A stretch of 64,000 nucleotides of DNA from Corythucha ciliata (lineage: Eukaryota; Arthropoda; Insecta; Hemiptera; Tingidae), in the NCBI GenBank assembly GCA_038030265.1, contig CM075938.1, positions 23,723,009 through 23,787,008 of the forward strand. Reading direction: 5' to 3'. Below the pieces are notes generated by a model that had not been told where the DNA came from, did no database searches, and saw nothing but the letters and a program-made list of their open reading frames with translations. The stretch's first letter is position 1; each line of letters begins with the position of its first letter. Made by a program: the position numbers and the translations under genes. Below are positions 33,725 to 44,224 of this stretch, piece by piece.

Positions 33725-36700
33725 AAATTCACAAATTCTAGCCATCGATGTAACCAAGACTGATGAAGATGTCTCAGGAACTAGCCGTTTGGTTACCACG
33801 GTAACGACTACTCACGCCTTCAGTGTTTGGCGGGGGTGGTGGGTGGGGGAGAGGTGCCTCACGGAAAAGCCGTCGTTACGGTATTGCAAGCGGTGGAATT
33901 CAAAGATCTAGTGCATGCTAGCATAAATCCAACGTTTGAATTTACTGAGAATTTAATGTGATCTGTTAACTGGAGACATGGGCTTTTGAACGGGGTCTAA
34001 GCCCCCCATAGCCCATAGGATAAAGGGATGGTCGGCACGTATGGCTCCTGCCCGAGCAGGTGGAGGGAGAGGGGACCTCTTCTGTCTCAGACTCAAGAAA
34101 GCCCTCGCTTATTGTACTAGAGAGGCTCTGATTTCTTTAAACACCCACGAACAAGGGTGTTGTTTTGGGAACGTTGCCAAGTCTCGCACAATGGCGTGGA
34201 GGCCATTTAGGAGCGGACGATATAATTGAAAATTCTCAACTTTTCAACGCAGCTTTAAAGGAAACGAGTGAAGCTTACCACAACGGTGTATTCAATGAAA
34301 ACACGCTTATTCAATTAACATAGAATATTTTCCCGCTTTTTAAAAAGAATAAAAAGTCAATGTATTCCAAAGTTTACCTTTTATAGCACTGAACAGTCCC
34401 CGCGGAAAGGGGAAGGATTTATGCTTTAAAAATCCTTGCATTGTCCAACTTCTCATTGTTGAATTGCTTGCTAATGATATGATCGTTTAAAGTTTATAAA
34501 GTGTTTGCATGAATAAATATATGGCAGGGGAGAACAAAATAGGTCACTTGGTAGTAAATTAAACTACCGGGTACTACCGGGATTGTTGCGAAATCCGCCC
34601 CCCCCCACGTTTGAGGTTTTTCGAAAGTTCAAACGTTGAAATTAATTTCAATTTAAAATCAAGTTAGTCGACCTAAAAAAACGCTTTGGTTTGTGCCTTT
34701 CACTTGAAAAACGTCTCTGCTTCTCCACCACCCTTGGGCACCCTTTTATTTATTTAGACTTTTAGAGCTTTGCTATTGTCTTGAATGTAATTGTTTAATT
34801 TATCTTCAAATTCCCTCCATCCTTCGAAAGGTCTCACCCACACTCTTCACCTTAGCTACGCTGCCTGGTGCCCTGTTCTTTTGACTTATCGTCGTCTATT
34901 GCATTACCGAGGGGAAGATCAAAAAACTCTTCCTCCTCCTTCTTGATTCGTATTTTTCTGGGGGTGAGATTCCCGAATTGAATTGTAACAAGTATTGTGG
35001 GTTTGACTTTGCATTTTGGGAAGGCGGGGGGGGGGTGGCCCGTGATGAGACTCGGAAGAATTTTGTAAAAGGGTCGAGAACGAGGGGTGAATGAGAGGCT
35101 TCTTCTCATCAATGAAATTGGTTAGCGAAAGGAATGAACATGGAAGGGACCGCTAAAAGTAGGCCTTTCCTCGTTTGAACATTCCCTCCCTTTCCTCCAC
35201 CGATTCTTTTACCCCTTTAACTTCATTCCGCCTCGTTACTTAGCTTCATCTCCCAATTCTCCCTCTTACCCCTCTTTTGATATCCCACCCTTCAAACTCC
35301 CATCATCGGTGGACGTCGTCAAACAATGCCTGGATATCCTCTAAGAGTTTTCACACCCCTTCACTACCCTTCAAACCGTATTTTCCACCCGCTTTTCATA
35401 TTATTTAAGTCGGGGGGACCGATGATATATTACCCGGCTTTTCAATAAAGCTACCTACCTACGGAAGTTTTCTCTTCATCACAATGAACGGTCGCTCTCA
35501 GGCGTCGTTCCTATTGCGTTTTTCGTCTGACTTTTTTTCTGTCATTCAATTATTGATGGTTTTCCTTGTTCTCTGTGCTCTCTCTGGGGACTTGTTGTCT
35601 AGGTTGTGGGAGGGGCCCTTTTTAACTGTTCTTCATTTTTATTAAATGTTTAGTACTTATACAAGAGACTCCCTCTGCATTCATCTCCTCCCGCCATCTC
35701 GTCCATCGGCCCTTTCGAATGGACACGATCAAATCACACCGCACCAAACAAATGGTCTCTCAAAAAGGCCCAAACGAGTGAAAAGAGAAAGCTCCTTATT
35801 TCAAAACGTCGTGATTTACGTATTCAACCACCCTTCATGATCATCAGCCTTTGAGAAATAGACGACCATTTTACGGCATTGCGATAGAAAACGTAGCAAT
35901 TGGCATTCATTCCCCACCCTTTCGAGCCCATCCGCTTCATCCAAACCGACTTTTCCCCCGTTTGAAGATATAAAACAGAATATATAATGCTGTATTTTCT
36001 TCCCTACAAAGACAAAACGAAGACTCCCCAAGTCACACTCAAACCCTTTTTTATTTCTAGGATGTTTCTAAAATACGATACAGAAAACCAGTTTTTTTTA
36101 CTCATCCCTCTTCGCTCTAGGAATTTCCCGGGGTTTATCTACAAATGGCTACAATTGTATAGAAAGCCTTTCCATCCTTCCCTCTTCTCGTTTACCGTTT
36201 GGAAAATAAAAAGAAAGAGCAAAAATATCTTGGGAGAAGCAATAAAATAAAATATAAATGGTTCACTTGCCAAGCCTCTTCTCCCGTATAGTGACAAATT
36301 GGCCAATTGTTATTCCCTTTTTTCCTCCTCCACCCCAGTATCCTCGAACCATAGGGAATCCCAGGTTTCCTTAAGATAACGAGAAATAGGTCTGTATACA
36401 TGTGCCCATGAGATTGGTGGGTGAAGGGTGAACGGGGTGAATATTGAAAGGGTTCTGTAGGACGATCCCTCTTCTTCACCTCCATCCCCATCACTTTGGG
36501 GTTACCGAAGCTTCTCTTCAGTAATAAGGCGGAAGTCGTGTCCTGGTGGAAGAACAAGAAGTTTGGTGCCTTGTTATTTTCCTACGGTGCGATGGGAATT
36601 GTTACCGAAGAAAATAAAAGGGGTGTGGGGCAAAGCGAGTTTTCAGGGCGGGTGGGGGTTTCCGATTTTCACCCTGACCCAAATACGTCCCCACCCAGAA

Positions 36701-39050
36701 AATATCTCGTTAACAACTTTGTAGGGTGCGGGGGGGTACATTGTAAAACAAACGTGGGTTGTTCATAGCGCCCGCCTGCTATGTTTTATTCATTCAAAGT
36801 GTAAAAAATACAAGTGACGGAAGAATAACATTTGAGTGCATATCATGACAACATGTGCAATCTACATTTGTTCTTCAACTACTTTCGGATCTAATCCCAA
36901 ACTCCATCGCCTTGTTTTATGCAATATAAATAAAGCAAGGAGAGACAAAAAACAACAACGCAGAAAAGCAGTAAGTCGACCCCTTTGTATACGACGTTAA
37001 AAGTCAAGACCCCATCCTACCACCGCATCAGTACCATCATCGGTATTCGCTACCTCTCTACAACAACTCAGCTTCCCCTCTTCATGAAACAACCAGCACC
37101 TGTGACGAGAGAGCTGGATAAAAAAAGGCTTTGAATTGCTGCTTAGAGTTGCAGGACGTCGGTGAAGGGTGGGGGGAAGTGAAGATGAAACATAAACATA
37201 GAGTGGTAATGTTTTTGCACTAAGAGGTAAGAGAGGCCTTGGTTATTTTTTTAAGCTCCAAGGTAACCTCGCTGGTAATCAGGTGAAGGGGTTGTATCAA
37301 CGTCCCCCCCCCCGTCTCCACACCAGTGCGAATGTAATGAATAACAATTTGCTGTTTTAACTTTTCTCCCTCAAAAGGTTCTTGACATGTTGCGTTGGTA
37401 TTGAAGGGGCACGTTTGATTCGAGGCCCGAATTAATTTTCAACTCAGTGTAAAAACAGTTTTCCCGGAAAACTGTTTTTAGTCAGTAAATTAAAGTCGTA
37501 TTTTAATTATCCGCTTGGGCTGGTGCCACCGCGTAATTTGGTCCACGATACTGAGAGGGAGATGTAAATCCCGTTTGACATTCCCACCCTTTCGACCCGT
37601 CCCGTCCACCCCTCCAATAAGACAAATTTCTAACGACATAATTCATAAGCCACTTGATTTAAATTCGTCGTCCTTCTTCCGCCTTTGTAAAACTCTACTC
37701 TGTGATGAACGATTGGGTAGGGTGGGTCTCGCCCTTTCCTCAATCCTTTCACCTGTCATTTTACTTAAAATAGGTGAAGGGTAGGAGGATTTATACACAT
37801 AAATTTGTCCCCCACAAGGAACGAATCCCGGTGTCCGATAGAAGTCTGAATAATTCATCGCTCTCCCTGAAGCTCAATATACTTTGAATAGAGCTTTCAG
37901 GACGATGAAGAAAGTGAATGGGGTAAAGTGGGGGAATAAGTTCTAGCGTCTTAAACCATTCCCCCCCCCTTCACTGAAGTCCCGACCTGTTTCCTCGAAA
38001 CGGCGGGAAATAGTTAGATTGAAGGAAGTGTTGTTCTATAATAATACTATAAGTTTCTGATTAACCGCAGACGTCGGGAGAGGTAAAAGGGAACTAATTA
38101 CACTTTCAAAGGGTAACACGATCCGACATCGAGCTCGCAAACCCGTTGTTAGGGGAATTTGTTCGGACAAATCAGGCCATTTTCAGGGGTTGTCGGTGGC
38201 CCTAAAACAAGATCAAGCGTTTGTGTCCCCGAGGTTCTATCCGACTTTGATTTTTTTTCTTGTCAGGAAAGTTTTTCCGATGCCCCTGGACGTTGTTTTA
38301 TTTACGCTCCCCCTTTCCATTGGCTTCACATTCTTCTCCTTATCGGCTGTCGTCACTTGTTAAAGAAAGACACGGTCAACTGAGCGTGAAATCAAAAAGA
38401 GCTTTCCTTCAGAGATTTGCTTGGTTGATACACACTGATGCTCGGTAGGCGTTATAGTGCAAAAAAAAAAAAAAAACACAATCATGAGTAATAACGTAAT
38501 TACTACTTAGGCCCGCACCGTCTAAGGAATCAATTAACATGCCCCCTTTCCTCTTGCCCTTAAAACCACAAGACAAGACTTTTACCATCTGTGGCCCGCA
38601 TTGGTATAGCGTACGTTTATCTCTCTCCGCGTCGTTTCTAATTAATTGTTGTTTAAAGCCTTGATAGTGGGTGGTTTAGAGTATTAAACGATATAGACGG
38701 TTATACTCCACTGTGTAAGCCTTAATGGCTTGAAACAATATAAAACGGTATGGTTTCAAGTGGTTTATTTGAATAGCGAAGGGTAAGCTTTCGTCGACGT
38801 AATAGAGTTGTGACCATGATTTTACTTTCAATGTTTAACTTTCGATTTTCTAACAGATGTATAAACAACTTTTCAAGGCGATTTTGTTTAACGTTCAATG
38901 TTCCAGAGTTATTATCATCAAGGGTAACTCATTTAAAACTCTGTATTATTCGGCAAAGAGAGGTTTAAAAAAGCTTTCTTTGGTGTTGCGTGGGCAAGGG
39001 GGGGGATTTTACTTTATTACAGAGACATACTCATTCATACCGGAATAAAG
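33725..39050. other. Unannotated host-like DNA, no gene supported
   Basis: No recognisable domain. C and G runs recur (34597-34605, 35026-35034, 37302-37310, 37963-37970). A16 at 38461-38476. A perfect hairpin lies at 37450-37480. Purine- or pyrimidine-rich sequence dominates 35160-35400. Confidence 0.5.
37450..37480. other. Perfect 15-bp hairpin with one-base centre
   Basis: TAAAAACAGTTTTCC, C, GGAAAACTGTTTTTA: fully self-complementary arms. On the plus strand it is stem followed by T5, which resembles a terminator shape but has no adjacent gene. It may be coincidental or a cruciform-forming site. Confidence 0.75.
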
Positions 39051-39054
39051 CGTA

Positions 39055-39330
39055 ATGCATGCAAAAAATCGTAGCCGTAGGAGTCTACGTTGTCAGTCTT
39101 CCCTCGTCGAGGTGCGTCATCGACTGCTCACAGCTCGCAACTCAGTTGCGCAGTTTCAGTTGTGAAGTTGAACGTTGAAGATTGCGAGCAGCCGAAACGG
39201 GTGCGTCGATGACACACTTCGAAGAGGGAAGACTGTCAACGTAGGCTCCTTCGGATACGATTTTTTGCCTGCATAACCTACAAACCCTCATAGCATAAGC
39301 GCTTCTACTAACAATTTTAAAGTGTACGGC
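39055..39330. repeat. Dispersed repeat family R, copy 2, itself an inverted repeat
   Basis: The left arm from 39061 (CAAAAAATCGTAGCCGTAGG then AGTCTACGTTG, CAGTCTTCCCTC) pairs with the right arm ending at about 39282 (CAACGTAGGCTCCTTCGG then ATACGATTTTTTGCC). The centre (39130-39170) carries CAGTTTCAGTTGTGAAGTTG. The right flank CATAACCTACAAACCCTCAT matches copy 1 at 28325-28490. Probably a foldback or MITE family. Confidence 0.7.
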
Positions 39331-39424
39331 ATTACTATTTATGTAGGTATTGAAAAATACATAAATAGGCCTAGGGTTATGTTAGTTAGGGTTGTGTACC
39401 ATGTCCTTCTTTCTGACTGTTTCT

Positions 39425-40228
39425 TCAATTTTAGCCGCTAATTAACTATTTTTTCAATTTTTATCGTTATACTAGCAATATCTCCCAATTTTATTCGCGA
39501 ATTATTTTTGTCCTCGTTACATTTTATCCGAGAATGAGGAAGTTTCATGGGTCAGAACTTATTCATAAATTTATTTTTTCGGGTTTATTTACGATAAAAT
39601 AGACCATAAATCGTGATCCGTTCGTAAAATAACCCAACAGTTGATGGATTCGCAATTTTTGAAATTTCAGGTCATTTCAAACACGCCAGCTAGCATGATT
39701 GTGTCATATGCGCCTTCCGAAAAAAAAATCGCCTGTAACGTAGCTGTCGAAGAGCGGTTTGTTGTGTTTCTTTGCCTTATTTTCTACTAGAGCTCTCTAA
39801 TAATAAAATAATGGAGGATAAACAGATGAGCTATTTAGAGGCATGAAAAGGACAGAGAATACAAGGGATATTACGTTGCGGAAAATGTTCGTTTTGGCAG
39901 AATTTCAAATATAACTTTTGTTAAGAAGTAAAAAATATTTCTGAAGGGTTTTACATTTTTATTTATTTATTTATTTACGTGGAAGGATTGATATGCCTCA
40001 TCGAAAAAAAGTATTTTTGGAAAATGTGAAACTTCCTCATTAACGTTTTATTATTTTACGCCGCGAATGACAATTTTTTTCTTAATTTTGGCCGCGAATA
40101 GCGTTTCCTGTTTTCTCAATTTTAGCTATGAATGAGCATTTTGAAAATGTTTTCCGCGAATTAGCGTTGTACGCAATTTTATCCGCGAATTAGCACTTTT
40201 ACTCAATCTGATAGATCCGAATTGGACA
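39425..40228 (+). repeat. AATTAGCG minisatellite, second locus, left part
   Basis: Units such as TTTTAGCCGCTAATTAACTA, TTTTATTCGCGAATTATTT and TTTTAGCTATGAATGAGCA occur at 39425-39530 and 40060-40225, with unrelated sequence between. The array continues after the MITE/LINE insertion at 41340. Confidence 0.65.
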
Positions 40229-40328
40229 TTAGGGAGTTACTGCATAGCCGTCTGACGCTTAAAGTTTACGGTTATGTGACGTCACCATAAGCGTAGCCGT
40301 TTGTGTCGGTGGAAAAAGAGTTATTGCA

Positions 40329-40338
40329 AATAATAGTT
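40329..40338 (+). repeat. LINE target-site duplication, left
   Basis: AATAATAGTT, identical to 41138-41147. Confidence 0.85.
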
Positions 40339-41097
40339 CGAAGATCTTTATCCTGTCTGACAGCCAGGCGGCTCTTAAGGCCCTAGGCTCAAGCGTCGTG
40401 AATTCGAAGCTAGTCTGGGGATGTCTTGAAGCCCTCAGGCCTGTGGCAACGGCAAACAGCCTTACTTTGATGTGGGTGCCGGGTCACAAGGGGTTTGAGG
40501 GGAATGAAATGGCTGATCAACTCGCGAAGAGAGGATCAGAGATGCCTTACGTGGGCCCGGAGCCAAGTCTCGGGGTCACGAAGTCCTTCACGAAGAGGCA
40601 GGTGCAGGCGTGGTTGGACGAGAGGCATCGTGAACACTGGGTTAGACAACCAGGTCTCAGGCAGGCCAAGCTTTTTGTCACTCCAAAGGGACGATCGGAG
40701 AAAGGCCTGATCTCTCTGAGCCGAGGAGACCTTAGAATCTTGGTGGGACTGGACATTGTGCCCTTCGATATACACTCAGACTAATGGAGAAGTCTGACAC
40801 GGACATTTGCAGATTTTGCGACCTGGCCGTGGAAACAGCAGAGCACGTACTGTGTGAGTGCCAGGCTCTGGGGCGGTTATGCTTTCTACATCTTGGAAAT
40901 GATGTGCTTCAACCGGAGGACATCTCCAGGATGGCTACGGGAAATATCCTCAACTTCGTTAAGGAGTGGTGGTGGAGGACGCTTGAAAGCTAGCGTCTTT
41001 CTTGGCAGGGCAACCTGAGGGGACACCACAATAGATCTTATAGGTCGAGTTTAGTAGGAGATAGTTTCTTCTGGGCTTCCCTCCCCGTTTAATAATA

Positions 41098-41136
<39 letters not shown>
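40339..41136 (+). mobile_element. 5'-truncated LINE (RNase H-bearing, I/Jockey-like group)
   Basis: An insertion with all hallmarks of target-primed reverse transcription: 5' truncation, the RNase H and C-terminal part of ORF2, a short 3' untranslated region, a 38-base A tail (41099-41136) and a perfect 10-bp target duplication. The endonuclease and reverse transcriptase domains are missing through truncation. The perfect target duplication and long A tail suggest a fairly recent insertion. It lies inside the MITE at 40229-41339. Confidence 0.9.
40341..40993 (+). pseudogene. LINE ORF2 3' fragment: RNase H domain and C-terminal cysteine motif, frameshifted
   Basis: The frame is open from the truncation point and reads KIFILSDSQAALKALGSS, the RNase H strand with a catalytic aspartate (DSQAAL). 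It continues to WVPGHKGFEGNEMADQLAKR, the helix and loop carrying the conserved H and D of LINE RNase H domains. Near 40745-40751 a small deletion shifts the frame: the plus frame stops at 40782-40784 while the family-like tail GHCALRYTLRLMEKS continues in the neighbouring frame from 40751. It then gives CRFCDLAVETAEHVLCEC, the Cys/His motif typical of these ORF2 C-termini, and ends with TAG at 40991-40993. Truncated and frameshifted, so not functional. RNase H here would remove RNA from the RNA/DNA hybrid during retrotransposition (family knowledge). Confidence 0.9.
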
Positions 41137-41137
<1 letters not shown>

Positions 41138-41138
<1 letters not shown>

Positions 41139-41147
41139 ATAATAGTT
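41138..41147 (+). repeat. LINE target-site duplication, right
   Basis: AATAATAGTT directly after the A tail and one T; identical to 40329-40338. Confidence 0.85.
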
Positions 41148-41339
41148 GCGCTAAAATGTGAACACATGGTAGGGCATAGATGCACTTAATTGCTTCAAAT
41201 AAATTAATAAAACACCTCCTCATATGGACTTTAAATGATGGTGATTAACGCTTAACCTCAAAATTTGCATTTTACGCTTATCGTGACGTCACATAACCGT
41301 TAGCGTTAACCGCCAGACGGTTATGCAATAACTCCCTAA

Positions 41340-42045
41340 TTTTTCCTTCATTTTAGCAGCAAACTGGCACTTTTTCTTAATTTCAGCCTCGAATAACCGT
41401 TTTTCCCAATTTTAGCTGTTGAATTAGCGATTTTTCTTAATTTTATCCGTGAATTAGCGTTGTACTCAATTCTAGCCGCTGATAAGCGTTTTCAAAATTT
41501 GCCTTCGTGAATTGACGTTTCCCGTTAACCTTATTTTAGCTGTGAAAGCGCTTTTTCTTTTTGTTAGTCGAGAATTAGTGACTTTTTTTCAATTTTATCC
41601 GCGAATCGGCTTTTCATAATATTGGCTGCGAGTGAGAGCAATTTCTTAATTCTAATTGTATCCGCGAATCAGCGTTTTACTCACATTTCATACACATTTA
41701 TTTACATACAATTTCGCTTTTTCTCAATTCTAACCGCGGGAATGAAGGGTTTTCACGATTTAGTGATGTTTTGAAATTTACTTGGTGTGAATTAGATCGT
41801 TTTCTCAATTTTACAGCCACAATAGTTTTCCTTCGTAAACCGTAAATTTTCCATTTTTCGATATGAGCTTAATGATGGTTTTCTCTTAAAGGGTCGACTT
41901 AGTGATTTTACTCCATTTTTGCCCTGTTGACTAAGCGAGGGCCTTGAATTAGAGTTTTTCTCTTTCTACTCGTGAATTTCTTTTAATTCGCGCTTTTTTT
42001 CTCATTCTAGCCGGGAATCAGCGCTTTTTCGAAACTTGTCGGCGC
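41340..42045 (+). repeat. AATTAGCG minisatellite, second locus, right part
   Basis: Repeated units such as CCAATTTTAGCTGTTGAATT, TTTATCCGTGAATTAGCG, CAATTTTATCCGCGAATC and TTCTAGCCGGGAATCAGCG. Unit length is irregular, near 35-60 bases. Same orientation as 39425-40228. Confidence 0.7.
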
Positions 42046-42149
42046 GTACTTGTGCCAAAGGCGGTTGATTAGCACGCCTTCTGGTGGGAAGTTGCCTTCA
42101 AATGCTACGATTATTTCAATTTCAGCGTCAAATAAAGGGGGTTTTCTCA

Positions 42150-42305
42150 ATTTCGGACATGGTCTTTGTCTAGGAACAGCGCACGCCTGGAGTCGAGAAA
42201 AATTGTCCAAAAGCATAAAAACAAAGCGAAAAGTTCCATTTTCAGTGCTGACGACCCCTTATAGAGGCGTTTTGGACGGGAATGGAAAGAAATTGACCTA
42301 TATAT
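42150..42305 (-). repeat. Dispersed element end, copy 1 (TATAGGTCAATTTCTTTCC)
   Basis: Read on the minus strand it starts TATAGGTCAATTTCTTTCCA, then GTCCAAAACGCCTC, later GAAAATGGAACTTTTCGC and TCTCGACTCCAG. A diverged version of the same order of words occurs at 51950-52200 on the minus strand. Both look like terminal parts of one unidentified mobile-element family. Confidence 0.5.
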
Positions 42306-42540
42306 AGTGATGAGCGAGAATGGTATTAGTTCTTGCAGTCTCGCAAGAAACAGACGCAAGCAGACGCAGTTGACGCAAGACTCTGCGTCAAGAACAAGAT
42401 CAAGACCAAGACTTGATTGTGAATGCAAGACCAAGACCAAGACTTACCCTGCAAGACAAGACTTCCTGCAATACTCCGGGAATGTGTCTTGCGCAAGAAC
42501 AAGAGTCTTCTGCAAGACTCTTGCAATTCCCATATGTAGT
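42306..42540. mobile_element. CAAGAC-rich TIR-like element
   Basis: Dense reiteration of CAAGAC, AAGACCAAGAC and TCTTGCAAGA, with a left end GAATGGTATTAGTTCTTGCA that is roughly complementary to the right end TGCAAGACTCTTGCAATTCC. All reading frames here are by-products of the 6-base repetition. Likely a MITE; boundaries are approximate. Confidence 0.5.
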
Positions 42541-42544
42541 TAGC

Positions 42545-42880
42545 GAAGGGGATGAGAGAATACACGAGCCACAATCGAAACTTTCTTGACAAGATTCAAG
42601 TACGTCCAAGCGTCGCATAGTGATCCAACGTATTGGCATCAGAGTGAAGAAGAACTTAGCAGCAAATAGGCAAATGTATTCGACTCATAATAAGCTTCCA
42701 CGACGCCCCGGAGAGCATGAATGAGAAACAGCAGAGACGCGGACGCAGTTTCAGAGAACCCGAGAAGACTCATCAATTCGCTCACGGCTTAGTATAACTG
42801 TCATCACCACGGAGAGTCACAGGAACACGAGTAAGACTGCGCTTTGCGAATGTGTAATTGAAATTGTTTGTTGGTTACCA
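42545..42880. other. Unidentified spacer
   Basis: No motif recognised; moderately GC-balanced. It lies between the CAAGAC element and the MITE chain. Confidence 0.4.
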
Positions 42881-43110
42881 CCAACGATATATAAACCTGG
42901 ATTGCTCACATCGGACTGGAGGGGCGTGGAGGGGACAGGTCGTCCCCTGGCAAACAATCACCCTGTCTCTCTCCTTGTGTATAGTTATGGCAACACAACT
43001 CTCTCCCCGTATTTACTGTGAAACTCCACCCCTCTCATCCACTTGGAGCTTATTTGATGGCAGACTTTATCAGCAGTGATGAGCAATCCAGTTCTTTTAT
43101 ATGTCGTTGG
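42881..43110. mobile_element. MITE family A, copy 2 (230 bp)
   Basis: Starts CCAACGATATATAAACCTGG and ends with CCAGTTCTTTTATATGTCGT then TGG, the inverted counterpart. Flanked by TTACC(A) on the left and TTACC on the right, a possible 5-6-bp target duplication. Closely similar to 24046-24275 along its length, except for a short central difference. Confidence 0.85.
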
Positions 43111-43140
43111 TTACCGCGGCGGCACCGCTCTGGCGGTCTG

Positions 43141-43420
43141 TATTGTTCATGGAGGTAAGAACAAGTGGAGAGAGAGAAAGGCTTTTATAATGTAGAAACA
43201 TGTAAAGCAGGTTTTTCCGCCATTACACACCTATAATCTTATCATTCACCTAGAGAGGGCGGGTGGGGAAATTTATCACTTTTTCACTGATCAAATATCA
43301 AATTGTCAATTTTTTGTTAGGTGAGGCCTGATAACAGATGGTTCGTAGTAATGGCGACCGGCTTCACGAAAAATGCGTTTCACTCCCTCCACACTTGTTC
43401 CTACCTCCATGGTATTGTCT
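43141..43420. mobile_element. MITE family E (~280 bp)
   Basis: Left end TATTGTTCATGGAGGTAAGA then ACAAGTG; the complement of the right end reads CAATACCATGGAGGTAGGAA then CAAGTG. No coding capacity. Boundaries accurate to about 10 bases. Confidence 0.65.
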
Positions 43421-43430
43421 TAAAATACAT

Positions 43431-43568
43431 TAGGTCCGTTCCATTTTTTGCACTAGCTACACTAGTGTAGAAAACCATGTGCTTTCATTGACTTATTATG
43501 GAAAATTGAATGAAACCAGATGATTTTCTTCAAAAGTGTAGCACTCGCGAAACAATGGAACGGACCTA
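43431..43568. mobile_element. MITE family F (138 bp)
   Basis: Left end TAGGTCCGTTCCATTTTTTG; the complement of the right end is TAGGTCCGTTCCATTGTTTC. Further inside, CTAGTGTAGAAAACCATGT pairs with the complement of AGATGATTTTCTTCAAAAGT. Terminal TA suggests a TA target. Confidence 0.85.
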
Positions 43569-43579
43569 TTAGTTGCTAT

Positions 43580-43866
43580 CAAGGTGAATAAACTTTTCTA
43601 TAGGTGCCGCAGATTTCCCCCTGCCCATCAGGAGGGGGGGTGGGGACTGACGTCACCAGCCGTCCTTTACTCCCGATTGCTCACCCCAGAGCAGCAGAGC
43701 AAGTTAATTTTGAAATTGAAGTTTATGAATTCTCAAAAATCACAACCCAACAGCAAATAATAATGTACTGCATCCAGCGCAAAGGCGGTTGGGACTGCTC
43801 GTGACGTAGGTGAAGGACAGTAATGGCCGAAGATCTGCGGCACCTATAGAAAGTTTAGTCACCTTG
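43580..43866. mobile_element. MITE family G (287 bp) with 9-bp target duplication
   Basis: Left end CAAGGTGAATAAACTTTTCT, then ATAGGTGCCGCAGAT; the complement of the right end is CAAGGTGACTAAACTTTCTA, then TAGGTGCCGCAGAT. Perfect direct repeat AGTTGCTAT at 43571-43579 and 43867-43875. An 8-9-bp duplication suggests a hAT- or Mutator-like mechanism. Confidence 0.88.
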
Positions 43867-44083
43867 AGTTGCTATGAAGCAATGCACACACATGCGGTTT
43901 TGCTAATCGCGGCACCGCTTTTAAATAAGTAGTTGGAGGGAACTCGAATTTCAAAATTATATCCACTGGATTGCAGCTCTTTACACTTTTTAGATATGAA
44001 TTTGCGTTGGAATAGCATAGCCAGAGCTATACATATATCTTGGGATATAAGTCTTTATAATATTGTCAAGTAGTTAGTGATTA

Positions 44084-44220
44084 AGGCTCGTTCACAAGCT
44101 CTACATTTACTTTGTGTGGAGTTTATGCAACCAAACAAATTTATTCCCTCGAAAAATGAAGCATTCTGATAGGTTGCATAGACACCACACAACACAAACA
44201 TAGAGCTTGTGAACGAGCCT
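44084..44220. mobile_element. MITE family H (137 bp), TTA target (PIF/Harbinger-like)
   Basis: Perfect inverted ends AGGCTCGTTCACAAGCTCTA, flanked by TTA on both sides (44081-44083 and 44221-44223). The inner parts also pair (TTTGTGTGGAGTTTATGCAA with TTGCATAGACACCACACAA). Confidence 0.88.
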
Positions 44221-44224
44221 TTAG

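Larger units (their letters stand above)
40229..41339. mobile_element. MITE with 60-bp inverted ends, split by a LINE insertion
   Basis: The left end TTAGGGAGTTACTGCATAGC and the complement of the right end TTAGGGAGTTATTGCATAAC pair, and pairing continues through CGGTTATGTGACGTCAC and ATAAGCGTA. Without the 809-bp LINE plus target copy the element would be about 302 bp. TA borders are compatible with a TA target. It was inserted in the minisatellite before the LINE arrived. Confidence 0.8.

Noticed and set aside
42326..42639. Several overlapping frames rich in S, C, R, K and T
   Set aside because: By-products of CAAGAC reiteration in all frames.
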